A stretch of DNA of 64,000 bases from Warburgia ugandensis. Taxonomy: Eukaryota > Streptophyta > Magnoliopsida > Canellales > Canellaceae. The notes below the pieces were generated by a model. It was not told the DNA's origin and did not search any database. It worked only from the letters and a program-made list of their open reading frames with translations. Below are positions 12,626-24,759 of this stretch, one piece after another. Positions within the stretch are counted from its first letter, which is position 1, and each line of letters starts with the position of its first letter. Position numbers and translations under genes: made by a program. The stretch lies in the NCBI GenBank assembly GCA_035236585.1, contig CP141139.1, forward strand, positions 21,282,990 through 21,346,989. The letters run 5' to 3'.

Positions 12626-15323
12626 TGTGACGACCTGGGTTTTGCCATGCATTTTTAAGTGCAATATCTAATTCTCAGGGCAGGATGCATCCCTATTTGA
12701 AAACTATTTTGTAAAAATAATGCAAAGTAGCAGAAAAATCTTTTCATTTAAACTCATTTTGAAAACCCCGAGTGTCATTTGCTTTCACAACAGTCAAAAT
12801 AGTTTTGAAAAATATTGTAATCATAAATGTCTTCCCAGGTCTATCCAGTCACAGCTCACAGTCCAACTGCGAATAAATATAGATACATGTCCACAGGGTA
12901 GAGTATTTACTTACATTCATGCTTGTCTTCTCATCAGTCACTTGATCAACTGCAAATAAATGTGGATGCAATTTCAATCATAGAATCCTTTCTCATAGTC
13001 TAGTATTCAATGATATAAAGATGATCAAGATCATGAAATAGAAATCCATCGATATCAAACCAGCGAGTCAAAAGATGATAGTCATGAAATTCTTAAAATA
13101 GTCATCGTTCAAGTAGATGCTCCTATCATGCACATCAGTCTCTCGGCATACATGTCAGGCCAACTGGTCATGAGTACTTGTATACGACCATCTCAATGCT
13201 ATATGCATATCAATCACACCGAAATCATAGGGTCACTATGCTCACGACCAGAACCACTCTAAATCGTGTGTCTCTGGTATCTAGTGACCAATCCACCATA
13301 GCCTCCATGGTGACTATGGATATGTCCCTGAAAGGGTGCCGTGAACACCTCCAGTGGTCGCCCCTATTTACCACAGCAGTCAGGGAAGGGACAATGCCAT
13401 TTTTGGCAGTGATACCATCCATCTTTTTGGTGGTAGAGGCCGGGAGGCCAAACCCGTACCCCTCAGCATAGTGCCCACTAGGCTCAATAGCCCACAAACA
13501 TACATAATCCAAATCTCAAATCAACATAAATCATGCAATTTATGCATTTGTTTTCAAAGTATGTGAGCATGGCATGCAAAGCCATAACCCTGCCTAGAAG
13601 CCTGACAGCCTAGAAGCCTGTCAGCTCTCTGGCCCGCCCTCATCAGCCCGCCCTCACTGGCCAAGGCTACACTTCTCAAAACATGCTTGTATAAGAACAT
13701 CATAAAAGCATACTAAATGCAATGATAAGTTCAAGTGCTTCAATGCTATAAATCATGCAGACAATTTCGTACACTCATATAAGAATATCATATTTTAAAA
13801 AGCATACTAAATAAGGCAATACAGTTAAGTATATTTGGAATTACATAAAAACATAGCAGTATCAGACTACCTACTAATTAAGTATATTTGGAAAAACATA
13901 ACAGCATCAGACAACCTACCTCGATGTTTTCTGGAGTCGTGTCCTTCATTATTCAACCCGACCCTAGGTCTCCTTTATCAAATCCTAGATACAAATGGAT
14001 AATAGAGTCCTTATCATTTTTCATCTATTTATAAATCCCTATTTAGATATTTAGATTAATGGCTAGATCTGCCTTTTAGGGTCTGTAGGTCCTTAATACA
14101 TTGTCAAGCTAGATCTTGTGTATGGATCTACTATTCAATGGTTAGACCCTATAATTTATCTTATGATCCTAATTTTTATAGTCTCATTAGGTCCGTGTCG
14201 TTAATACGACACGATGGTTCTTTTGAATCGTCAATCGAAGTCCTACAGCCTCCGTAGATGCAGTTTTAGTATCTCAAATCATGGGCAAGCCAATTTCATT
14301 CGCGTTACCATTCTTGGGATGCTTGCCTGCCTTGGTAGAACTAGGACCCGCACCCTCATTCGCATGCGCCCGCATGCCCAAGTAACACTCTATGACGCGC
14401 ATCCTAGATGGCGTAGTGTGGACGCATCTCCTAGATGGCATTGGGTGGACGCGTCTTTGGCGTAGCATGGCGCGTCTCAACTCCCAAGGCACCCCATGCA
14501 TCTTGGTCAAGCCAGGACCCGTGCCCTCCATTACATGCCCGAAGTCCGTCCTAGGGACCACGTGCCAGGCGCCCGTTGTGCACAACATCCTTGGGACACG
14601 TCGGGCTCGATGGGTCGGTAGACCCATCCAAGCTGGGTTTCTTCCTGGCTTTCTCCGGCATTTTCCAGTCGGAGTGTTGTACCCCACAGGCAGTTTCCAG
14701 CCAGGAAATGCCCAGACCTAGCCCAAAACCTGGGGGAAAAGAGGGAGGGAAGAGAGGAGAATGACGTGGGGAAGAGAGGCGTACCTGGAGAGCCCTCCAT
14801 GTGCCGAAATGAGGCCTTGAACACCCCTCCAAACCCCTATTGCAAGATCTGGTTTTGGGAGAAATTGGAGAGGAGAAGCGCGATTTGGAAAGAAGGGGCG
14901 GAGGATATTTATAGAGGGAAGAAGGCGGTTCCCCTCAATGGCAATGCCGTCTTTCCAGCACCGCCCTACAGAGACGATTCTGGAAAGTTCAGGAATGGTG
15001 GTGGTTGGAGGAGGAAGAAGACGGGGTGCCGTTATCAAAATGACCCCTGCGTTTTCTATCTTTTTTGTTTTTAATTATTACAAAAATGCCCCTAATCTTT
15101 AGATGCCCATAACTTTGTCATATGAACTCCGTTTTCGACGTTCTTTGAGGCGCTGGATTCTATTTTTCGAGTAGAATCTAATAGTGCCAAGTTTACTTAT
15201 AAATTCCTTCATTTAATATTTTAAATAAAGTAAAACATTTAACATGGTTCATTTCCTATAGAATGTCCAATTCATTTTTGTCAAATGGATGCAAAAATAG
15301 TGTAAATTGCTTGGGGCATTACA
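12626..15323 (-). mobile_element. Solo LTR, 2.7 kb, nested in gypsy copy 1
   Basis: The plus strand begins TGTGACGACC and ends GGGGCATTACA, so the minus strand has canonical TG...CA ends. It is flanked by perfect 5 bp duplications CAGAA (12621-12625 and 15324-15328). The empty site is visible at about 54938-54945 in copy 2 ('gggcagaagcaccc'), which proves the boundaries. No internal domain or second LTR is present, so this is a solo LTR produced by LTR-LTR recombination. A TATA-like box on the minus strand at 14906-14913 fixes the transcription direction. The GC-rich part at 14350-15050 has open frames on both strands that I regard as chance. Confidence 0.93.
14906..14913 (-). promoter_or_regulatory. 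TATA box of the solo LTR
   Basis: The minus strand reads CTCTATAAATATCC, a strong plant TATA consensus, about 410 bp from the LTR 5' end. Transcription would start about 25-35 bp further, near 14875. It is inferred from sequence only. Confidence 0.6.
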
Positions 15324-17746
15324 CAGAAGCACCCATCATAAATCATAAACAATGAGTCAAGAATCAAAATCCATTTATAATCATTATCGATGAAACCAAA
15401 TCGAGAGAGTAACTCAATATATCAACATCATGTATTGAAAACCAGTGTATAATATCCTCAATAATCCAAATTGATGTAACATAAAATATTAAGAAGCAGT
15501 TTATAAATCATAAACAAAAGGAGTAGGAAACATGTTGACAATGGATGCTAAAAAGTAATCTCATGAAAACATAATAGGGCATAAAGTCCATACTTCAAGT
15601 TCTCAAATAATGCATCATCATTTCAGAAATCATGAAAAAATCTCAAATGTAATCACCTACCTCAGGTAAAGTGCCACTCGTTTATACCTCTCAATCATTC
15701 AGACCCAATTCCAGTGTGATCTACCACAATTTCATTCGCCTAGATACATTTCACTCGAGTCATACTCAAAATCCAATTTATCTAACTTGGATTCTCAAAT
15801 ACACAACATTACGCTTTTGTATATGTTACATTGCATTAAAGACAATCCAATGATTCTCAGCCCAGAAATCTCAAGGTAAGGCCCATCCTCATTGGCTAAT
15901 AATTCAAATCATACTTAATCAAGCCTACTCATAGTCTTTAGTTCTTCTTCTTAATAACATCAATGCATATTTAGAGCTACTAGGCTTAGATCATATCAAT
16001 TTCAGGTAATTATCATTTAAATCAATTAATCAGGCATTACTATATGAATATCATGCTCAATCGTATCTAATTATAATCACACCAATCCATCAAATGACTG
16101 AGACAATAATCTTACCTTGAGCAAGTCAATATGAATAACCTCCAATTGTTTACTTGTTCGGATCATCCACCAATCATCTCGATTGTGCCCGATCATCAAA
16201 TATCCACACTGATCTCATCAAATCCTCACCTAATTGCCCTAGATCATATAACAACTTAGTAATTCTAGTCAATTAATCCAATTAAGAATTCAAAATGGTT
16301 CGAATCATCAAATTGGATCCAATTTCATACATGGATCTTTAGTTGATCTCAGCCATTGATCATGATTAGCTAAATCATCTCCATAAATGCTTTAGACCCC
16401 ATATTTTTGTATAAATCCTTGATCTACACTTCATGAGGATCACTACAAACTACTTGGATCAGAAAAATGAAGTCAGATTATCGCAGATCAGATGATCTGA
16501 CCTTTGATCAAATTTTGGTCAATTCAAAAGTTAAATCTTCCCTGATCGAAGAATGGAAAAATGGGTATCATTCCACACGTTACAAGGATCATGAGGGTAC
16601 TCTCGGATCTCTGAGATTCCTCCTAGATTGGTTAGAATCACGCTTCAAAGTTTAAGGGGTAAAAGGGTCACTGGGTCAACTTATACCCTTCCAAAATGAG
16701 TTAGGGTGAGTTGACTCGGCAAGTCAACTCAACCCTAACTCACCAGAATCAATGGAGGTAGGGGAAAACAAGCGTGGCTGGCTGGCTCAGGCAATTGTGT
16801 TGGCTAGCTGGACTGGTGAGGACAATGATCTGGGGGGAGAGGGCAAGGGTTGGCAGTGGTCGTTGCTCGATAACTGCCTAAAACCCACTTAGAGGAGATT
16901 AGAGGGGGAGTTTTCAAGTGTGTGGCCGGCCTATGGGTGGCCAACCCATGCACTACCAGGGGTCTGATTGGGGAGAAGAAAGAGAGGGAAAGGGAAATGG
17001 AACGCTGGGAAGGTCGATCGAGTCTTTGCCCGTCATCGGCAAACAAAGGGGGAAAAAGGTTGGTGGCCGGCAATGGCCATTGATCCAGGTGCTCGCAGGT
17101 GGCCTACTCATCCCTTGGGGAAAGCTCAATGCATCGGTTTTCTGGTCATGCCAATGGAAACCCGCTAGGTTTCGATCTACCCCATCAGAGGAGAAAAAGG
17201 AAACGGGGAAAAACCCCATGCGTGGCCTGAAGGGGAATCCGATCTAAAGTTCCGTGCTATCGCTGGACAACAAGAGGAAAGGGAAGGTTGCCGAGAAAAG
17301 AGGGGTTTTTGAGGAGGGTAACAGCTATCGGGAAAACCAACGAGGAAGGGAACTATGCTAGAGTTGGGGGAAAGGGGAGATCAGATGGGGGAGAGGAGGG
17401 CTTCTGGGTCGCTGGGTTTTCCGGCAACCCCCCTCTTCTTTTCTATTTCAATAGTGCAATGCGTGGGAGGAGGGGTAGGCAACATGTGGCTACTGGCAGT
17501 CCATGTGTCGTGCCCATTCCGCACATAGCGCTGAACTACTTTCCACAAAATGACAAAACAAGGGGGTGGCATTATCAATTTTAAACCCCCAAATTTGTAA
17601 AACTTTTGAGTTTTTCCACCCCGATCTATGTTTCACACAAAATTAGTGTCATTGCAATCGTATCAATACATACATTCCAAATTTGATAATCCAAAGTCCA
17701 AATTTTGAGTTTACAAGGAGGCTATCTCTATAAAATCACTTTTTAT
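15324..17746 (-). mobile_element. Gypsy copy 1, main part of the 3' LTR
   Basis: Continues the interrupted LTR after the solo insertion and tracks 54938-57312 of copy 2 closely, with the same order of substitutions and small indels. It stops short of the LTR 5' terminus. At about 17746 the sequence jumps from 'aaaatcacttttt' to 'attaaccacacataata'. Compared with copy 2, about 320 bp holding the LTR end, the polypurine tract and the start of the pol side is deleted. Confidence 0.85.
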
Positions 17747-20700
17747 AGTATTAACCACACATAATACAATTACCATAAATCACACTCTCATCCAAGAGTT
17801 AATCATTTGTTTACAACTTGCATAAGTGAATCACCATATCAACAAATTTAAAGTACCACAACTCAGATATAGGTAATTTATGCCAAATCTATTCCAGCGC
17901 ATAGTACCTCATCATTAGGCATTGTATATCAATCACACCATATCATATCAATTCTTGAAGAAGCAATACATGCTAATCAAATTGGAAAATACTTGCTCAT
18001 CAACAGGTAATCCATGCCCAAATAGTAACAAGCAATCATATGCCAATCAGAATTAGAGCACACCGGCTCAGTAATAAGCAATCATATGCCAATCAGAATC
18101 AGAGCATACCAGCTCAATAACAGGCAATCACATGCCAATCAAAATTAGAGCATACCAGATCAATGACAGGCAATCACATGCCAATCAAAATCAGAGCATG
18201 CTAACTCAATAACAGGCAATAATATGCCAATCAATACCAGATCCAGAGCATGATCATACTGTAAGTACTTAGAAGCCTGCCAATGCCTCTCACACTTGCC
18301 CTCATCAGCTACTCATAAGTATATGCCATAATCTAGAACCAAATTACACGTAAGAAAAATTCTTCCATTCTAACATACTCTGTCACACTTCTCACCATCA
18401 TGAGAAATTAGGCTCACATACGTAATATAAACCATCTTTATGTCATTGCTATCTTGGAGAACTCAATACTCCAGCGATAACAGTTTACCAAACTAAGGAG
18501 ACTAACAACCTTAGTCCCTAGTTTGGCTAGTCCCAATTCATCATAGTCTCAATATACAGTCTCTCTATCAATGGAGATATCGCGGTCAAGAAAATTCATC
18601 TTCTTTGACCATAATACATACATACATTTACTGCAAAAAATGAGTCTTTCAGATACTTACAATAATGCACAAGGATTTCTTGTGCTCCTTCCAAGTCACA
18701 AAATATACAAAAATATCATTTGCTACATAATCATGACTCATCTCAATAACCCTTAGAAATTTAGCCCATCATATACATACATACTGTCAATGTACGAATT
18801 TCATCAATTGGTATCACTCAAAACTTGTAACAATCATAACAAGTTCTAAAAGTTGTGTTAAAGACATCTTAGTCACAATGCTCAACCGGTGATAACCAAA
18901 CCTCAAATCAATATCCACTAATACCACGCATCATCCAACATTGATCATATAGATCATCAATACACTTTAGAGAATATCAATTCTCCATTGTGGTGCTATC
19001 AAATAATCATTAATCTGTGCATATCAATGAGGATCTCTCTCTTCTCATGAGGATTAATGCGCCCATTGCAAACCCACCAAGTCTGATCACCCTTGTCAAA
19101 AACTACTATAGTTGGAACCCTTCAGCTCAACAGGGGCCATCCAGTATGGCACCTTAGAAAGTGACACCATGATGCCAAAATGAATATAAATATGAAAAAT
19201 CAATCTATTGCAGTGTAAAATCTTGAAGCTTCATCAAGAACTTTATGAATCCTTGCACACTATATGTGTGCTTAATTTGTGGCCACTCTTAGTCATCCAC
19301 TGTAACACTAACACAAGAGATTTGGCATCTCAAGAAAGTAAAATAAATAGAATCCATCCCAAAGATGGTATCATGATTAGCCCTTTCAAGTAAGATTAGT
19401 TCAACATCCATCCTCTCACTCATCACCAGCATCATAACACCCAACTCAGAGGCTATCATTTATACATGTGTATTAATCAAGGTGCCAATGATTAAGTACA
19501 AAAATGACTAAATCTTAGATTAAGGAGGATTCTAACATAGTTACCAGCAATTAGAACATATTTTTTTCCATCTAATTCAAGGCCTGTACTTGCCTTCAAG
19601 TAATGGTAAAATTTATCACTAATAATGTGGGGGCATGTCTGCCCTGTTCCTAATGTCAGTTAGTCTGACCCATTATCCAATGGGACAATCTTTAAAGGAA
19701 TATCTTGACTCTTTACAGCCAAAACATTTAAAGGATTGCCATTGTGATGGCGGCTACTGATGCTATTACAACTATTGCAGTGGTCTACAACCTTAGGACA
19801 TAATAGTCCAGATGTCTGCCCTTTCAACTAGTATACCTTCTCTCATCCATATCCCGACACTGCCTAATCTAATGTCATTGGTTCAATGGCCTCTACAGTT
19901 GTGTCAATGAAAGGCCTCTTGCCCTTATGAAGCTAACTCGAACTACCCATGTCCGATTCTGTAATCAGCCTTGGTCTTAAGAGAATCCCTCTTCCATGCT
20001 TGCTACCAATGTAGACTGCAACAAAATCACCTGATCCCTCAATACAGGTATCAACATATCACGATCTATCCACAGTCTCCTTCATGATGGTGGAGTTAGG
20101 GCAAGTCTCTTCAACTAAGTATACTGGTTCAATACCATTGAATTGTCTAATTTTTTAGCTCAAGTTGAAACTCTCTTAGTTTTCCAAAAATACTAATTAT
20201 CACAAGCCTTCTCAAGGGCCTTCCAAATAAAAGTCTCAGCTACAGAGGAACACATCTTCCCAAATAACCATCCTTAGTATCCTCGTGATTATGTTTTCAA
20301 TGTCCTCACGTCCACCAGTTCATTTCCTTCAACAAAAGAATTACTTCATGGTCATATCCATCAAATCATTTAAAATTATCAATCTCACACCCAATGTAAT
20401 TGATCTTTCAAAATGACTTTCTTAGCCATTGGAGACCACATTATCATTACAATTTAATAACTATACTTATAAAATAGCCATCATATCCTCCAGGCAATAT
20501 GTATCTCAAAATCATAAATAAAATCCTCAAAAAATTCATAAGCATTCACTTCTCATTGATGATTGGCTATCAATATTTTTATATGCAGAAGAACCCATAA
20601 ATCTTCATCTCATAGTTCAGGTAATTCATCCATAAAATCATTAGGATCTTATTTCATCAAATTTTCAATGATTCTCACCATATTATAATTTATTTTTCAA

Positions 20701-20903
20701 ATAAATCCGCTTCAAGTTTAACTTAATACAATACTTCTTTCAATGTTCCCGCGTTCTCATTAGTTGTAATCATTTATGATTCTCTATTATTCTTATCATA
20801 CTATTGTTATTGTAATAACTATTAGGCTTTTTCCAAGAGTTTATGCACACAATCCAAGTTAGGAACTTGGACTATTAGAAGCATTCCGCATGAATGTATC
20901 TTC
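17747..20903 (-). pseudogene. Gypsy copy 1, decayed gag-pol internal region
   Basis: Minus-strand reading recovers a Ty3/gypsy pol in pieces. Near 19090-19160 there is a relict of the region before RT (pattern KAPYxMAP-ELKELKxQL). At about 18780-18960 lies 'DIDLRFGYHRL', matching the RT KIDLRSGYHQ block. At about 18430-18560 'LLSLVNCYRWSIEFSKIA' matches SFLGLxGYYRRFIxGFSKIA. Near 19330-19390 'ILGMD' matches the end of the protease. Stops and frameshifts are dense, so nothing is translatable. No primer-binding site is recognisable beside the 5' LTR. The same lesions occur in copy 2 (57411-60607). Confidence 0.8.
18032..18245. repeat. 46 bp minisatellite inside the dead pol (about 5 units)
   Basis: The word 'caatcatatgccaatca' or a close variant starts at about 18032, 18079, 18124, 18170 and 18216, giving a 46 bp period with 'agagcataccagctcaataa' between. 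The equivalent in copy 2 has six units. Confidence 0.9.
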
Positions 20904-23900
20904 TATCATAACCCAGGTTCTTGACAACAATATAATAATAATTAATAAAAATAGTCTGGATCCCTGTTTTAGAAATTTGATTTTTAAAGTGACCAAAAAC
21001 AAAACCCGAATAAAAGCATTTATTTCAAAGTCCCAGGAGTCATACAACCACAAAACCACAGATTTAACAGTGAAATGAAATCTCATTCCTATAAAAAATT
21101 CAACAAAGTCTCCTCCGTATTTTGGACTGTTACACATAACACGTGCAATACAAAATTACTTGATAAACACAACACAAGACATGACACATGGGAGACTCAG
21201 TCTCCATGCCCATCCATCTACTCAATTACTATTTTCAATGAAAATGTATACTCCAATAGTGGATAAGAAAATCAAGTCATGACAAATTACCCAAGGTCTG
21301 TCCATATAGCCATCACATCCAACATAATTTTATATTCTCACATCTAGGTTACATTACAATTATAATAACATATAGTCCATAAACAAGAACTAAAGTGAGG
21401 TCCTGAACAAACCTTGTCATCTCTGAAATGGTCTTAATAGTCCATTGGAAGCTATCATAACTTTTGTCTGGTCTATGAGCATGTTAACTTGTACTAACTC
21501 TATATATGAGGCATTGCAAACAAAGCAATGCCTCAGCAAGCTATGCTTGTGTAGGTGATCACATTCAATAAGAAAGTACATCAATGTCAAGACAAATCTC
21601 ATAAGATAAAACATGTACAAGACATGTCAAATCCTCAGACGTCTATGATGAATAACACATGAAAATCATAATCATGATCAAAACATGGATGTGCATTCAT
21701 CAAAAGCAATAAGAATACATCTGCAAATCATAATATGAATGCATGCCATGATAAACAGGGCACTATACATAATCAAGCCCTAAGAGTGTTCCATGACTCT
21801 CAAACACTGGTAATGAGTACTCATACTAATCCTTAGATCCCTCCCATGCAGCTCGCATCAGCCTCCGACGTCACTCGCAGCCTAAGCTTGGCTTACCCTG
21901 AGTCACCCAACATATAAATACTACGTGAGCATATAGAATAAGAGTATGGGATACTATGCTGTAGTGGCAACCACTCAGGGGTCTCAACCACTGCCGCTCC
22001 TCGTCGACACTGGAATAGGATACTCTTTTCATCTAGCATGGGAGAAGATGGACTCGTAGTGTGGACTACCCATGATCCCACCCTTATGGACATCCCTACG
22101 TCTCGCATGGGAGAAGATGGGCTCTTAGTGTGGATTATCCATGATACCACCCCTATGAACAATACTGATGCCTAATCACAATCATCATAAAGTCAGAGAG
22201 CGGGTGGCCAACCCTACTACCCTCCTAGCAACCCACCAAGTAGAAACACCCGTCATAAATCATAAACAATGCGTCAATCATATCTAATTATAATCACACC
22301 AATCTATCAAATGACTAAGATAGTAATCTTACCTTGAATAAGTCAATCTGAATAATCTTCAGGTGTTTGCTTGGTCGGATTGTGCATCAATCATCTCTAT
22401 TATGCCAATCATCAAACATCCACACTGATCTCATCAAAGATGCTCACCTGATTTCCCCAAATCACATAACAACTTACTAATTCTAGTCAATTAATCTAAT
22501 TAAGAACTCTAAAAGGCTCAGATCATCAAATTGGATCTAATTTCATACTTGGATCTTTAGTTGATCTCAGCCATTGATCATGATCGACTATATTAGCTCC
22601 ATAAATGCTTCAAACCCTATATTTTTGTATAGGTCCTTAATCTACACTTCATGAGGATCACTACAGACTACTTGGATCAGAAAAAAGAAGTTAGATTATC
22701 ACGGATCAAACAATTTGACCTCCTATAAAATTTTGGTTAATTCAAAAGTTAGATCTTCCTTGATCGAAGATGGGAAGATGGGTATTATTTCTCGCATTAC
22801 AAGGATTGCAAGGGTACTTTCAGATCTCTGAGATTCCTCCTAGGTTGGTCAGAATCACACTTCAAAGTTCAAGGGGTAAAAAGGGTCACTAGGTCAACTC
22901 AGACCCTTCCAAAAAGAGTTAGGGGGTAAGTTGACTCAATGAGTCAACTCAACCCTAACTCGCCAGAATCAATGGAGGTAGGGGAAGATTGACATGGCCG
23001 GCTAGCTTAGGCAATTACGTTGGTTGGCTGCATTGGTGAGGACAATGATCTGGGGGGAGAGGGTGAAGGTTGGCAGTGGCCGCTGCTTGGTCGCTGCCTA
23101 AAACTCACCTAAAGGAGATTGGAAGGGGGGTTTGTAAGTGTGTGGCCAGCCTATGGGTGGCTAGCCAATGCACTACAAGGGGTCTGATCGGGGAGAAGAA
23201 AGAGAGGGAAAGGAAAATGGAACGTTAGGAAGGTCGATCGAGTCTTTGCCCGTCATCAACGAACAGAGGGGGAAAAGGGTTGGTGACTGGCAATGGCCAT
23301 TGGTCCAGGTGCTTGCCGGTGGCCTACTCATTGCCTGGGGAAAGCTCAATGCACTAGTTTGCTGGTTGCGACAATGGAAACCCACTAGGTTTCAATCTAC
23401 CCCATCAGAGGAGAAAAAGGAAATGGGGAAAAATCCCATGCGTGGCCAAAAGGGGAATCTGATCCAAGTTCTTTTCCATCGCGGGAGAGCAAGAGGGGAG
23501 GGGAAGTTGTCGAGAAAAGAGGGGTTTTCGAGGAGGGTAACAGCCACAGGGAAAACCAACGGGGAAGGGAACTATGCCAGAGTTGGGGGAAAGGGGAGAT
23601 CAAATGGGGGAGAGGAGGGCTTTTGGGTTATCGGGTTTTCCAATAACCCCTCTCTTCTTTCCCATTTTAGTAGTGCAATGTGTGGGAGGGGCAGGCAACG
23701 TGTGGCTACTGGCAATCCACTTGTCGCGCCCATTCCGCAGATGGTGTTGCACTGCTTTCCATAAAATGACAAAATAGGGGGGGTGCCATTATCAATTTTA
23801 CCCCCCCCCCCATCCTCACCCCCGCCTCCAAATTTGTAAAAAATTTGGGTTTTTCCACCTCGATCTGCATTTCGGGCAAAATTAGTGTCGTTACAATCGT

Positions 23901-24068
23901 ATCGATGCATATGTTCCAAATTAGATAATCCCAAGTCCAAATTTTGAGTTTACAATGAGGTTATTTTCATAAAAATCACATTTTCCATGAAATTAAATTC
24001 TCATTTTTCTCTGCGTCAAATGTATAATTTAATGTGTGAAAAATGACCCAAAATTGAGGGTCATTTCA
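20904..24068 (-). mobile_element. Gypsy copy 1, 5' LTR
   Basis: The minus strand starts TGAAATGACCC (from TGTAACGACCC as at 57396) at 24068 and ends near 20904 beside the decayed internal region. It carries 5'-LTR-specific differences such as 'gaactctaaaaggctcag' and 'cagaaaaaagaagt' that are shared with 60608-62090 and not with the 3' LTRs. It is followed directly by GTCGA (24069-24073) and LINE sequence. Confidence 0.85.
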
Positions 24069-24290
24069 GTCGATTCAAGTCAAAATCTCTTAAAGGGCAA
24101 TGGGAAGGCTCATAAGGACATGGATAGAAATAGTGAGAAAAGATTTAAAAACTCTTGGACTTAATGAAACAATGACCCTTGATAGAGCTAAATAGAGGAA
24201 TAAGATTCATGTAGCCAACCCCTAATGGGGATAAGGCTTTGATTATGATAATATAATGATAAAGATAAAAAAATGTGCAAGGGGTATTTT
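24069..24290 (+). mobile_element. RTE-like LINE, 3'-terminal fragment (right flank of gypsy copy 1)
   Basis: Begins with the 5 bp duplication GTCGA. Plus-strand translation gives relics of the C-terminal tail seen in plant RTE-type LINEs ('DLKTLGLNETMTLDRA', 'IHVANP') and ends in the AT-rich 'gattatgataatataatgat' tail. Joined to the LINE fragment ending at 53527, the reading frame continues (ALVRS-x-SIQVKIS), so both pieces were once one LINE interrupted by the gypsy element. Confidence 0.8.
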
Positions 24291-24308
24291 GGGAATTAAA
24301 AAGAATAT

Positions 24309-24332
24309 ATGTAATATATATATATATATATA

Positions 24333-24364
<32 letters not shown>
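24309..24364. repeat. (TA)n-(TG)n microsatellite
   Basis: About 11 TA followed by about 14 TG dinucleotides. A second TA/CA-rich patch with 'acacacacgtacatatatg' lies at about 24505-24541. Confidence 0.95.
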
Positions 24365-24367
<3 letters not shown>

Positions 24368-24542
24368 AACTACCTGAGCTATGAACAATGGAACAAATTG
24401 ACAAAACTTAGAATGAATATATATGTAAAGGGCATTTTTGGGAATAAGTAAGAGGGCATATTGAGAATAGCAGAAGGGTAGGGGAATGATAGATGGCATA
24501 CATGTACACACAAACACACACGTACATATATGTATATATACA

Positions 24543-24722
24543 GGGGACTAGCAATTTCAGCAAGGAGTTACAGGTGTAAAGTGCAGGTGACATTTGATTG
24601 GCCAGAAAAAAGTTTCTAACTACCATTTCCTCTAACTTTTTGTGTTTTTTTACTTTTTTCTAGCTTATCAAATGTTAGCTGCTCCTTGCACCTCCATAAA
24701 ATAGCTGAAATTAACACAACCC
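24543..24722. mobile_element. MITE-like foldback element
   Basis: About 180 bp whose two ends are imperfect inverted repeats. The left end has 'aatttcagc' and 'aggtgtaaagtgcaggtgac' followed by 'atttgat'. The right end, reversed, has the same words with small changes ('aatttcagc', 'aggtgcaaggagcagctaac', 'atttgat'). It is flanked by TATATA-rich sequence on both sides, so the exact target duplication cannot be called. It has no coding capacity. Superfamily unassigned. Confidence 0.6.
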
Positions 24723-24759
24723 TATATATATTCTTAAGGAGTAGAAAAACTATTAGCTA

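Noticed and set aside
13178-13512. Opposing frames of 97 and 95 codons
   Set aside because: Inside the solo LTR, mutually overlapping, without recognisable motif.
14214-15074. Several overlapping frames on both strands
   Set aside because: All fall inside the solo LTR in a GC-rich stretch where chance frames are expected; they overlap each other on both strands and show no motif.
18032-18245. Regularly spaced repeats that could recall a CRISPR array
   Set aside because: The 46 bp units are contiguous and the intervening bases are repeated too, not unique spacers. The genome is a plant.
23168-23764. A 198-codon plus-strand frame, with shorter relatives near 16918 and 61318
   Set aside because: It lies antisense in the G-rich part of gypsy LTRs and is broken at different places in each copy. 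The composition follows from G/A-rich DNA with few stops. No domain or start context supports a gene.
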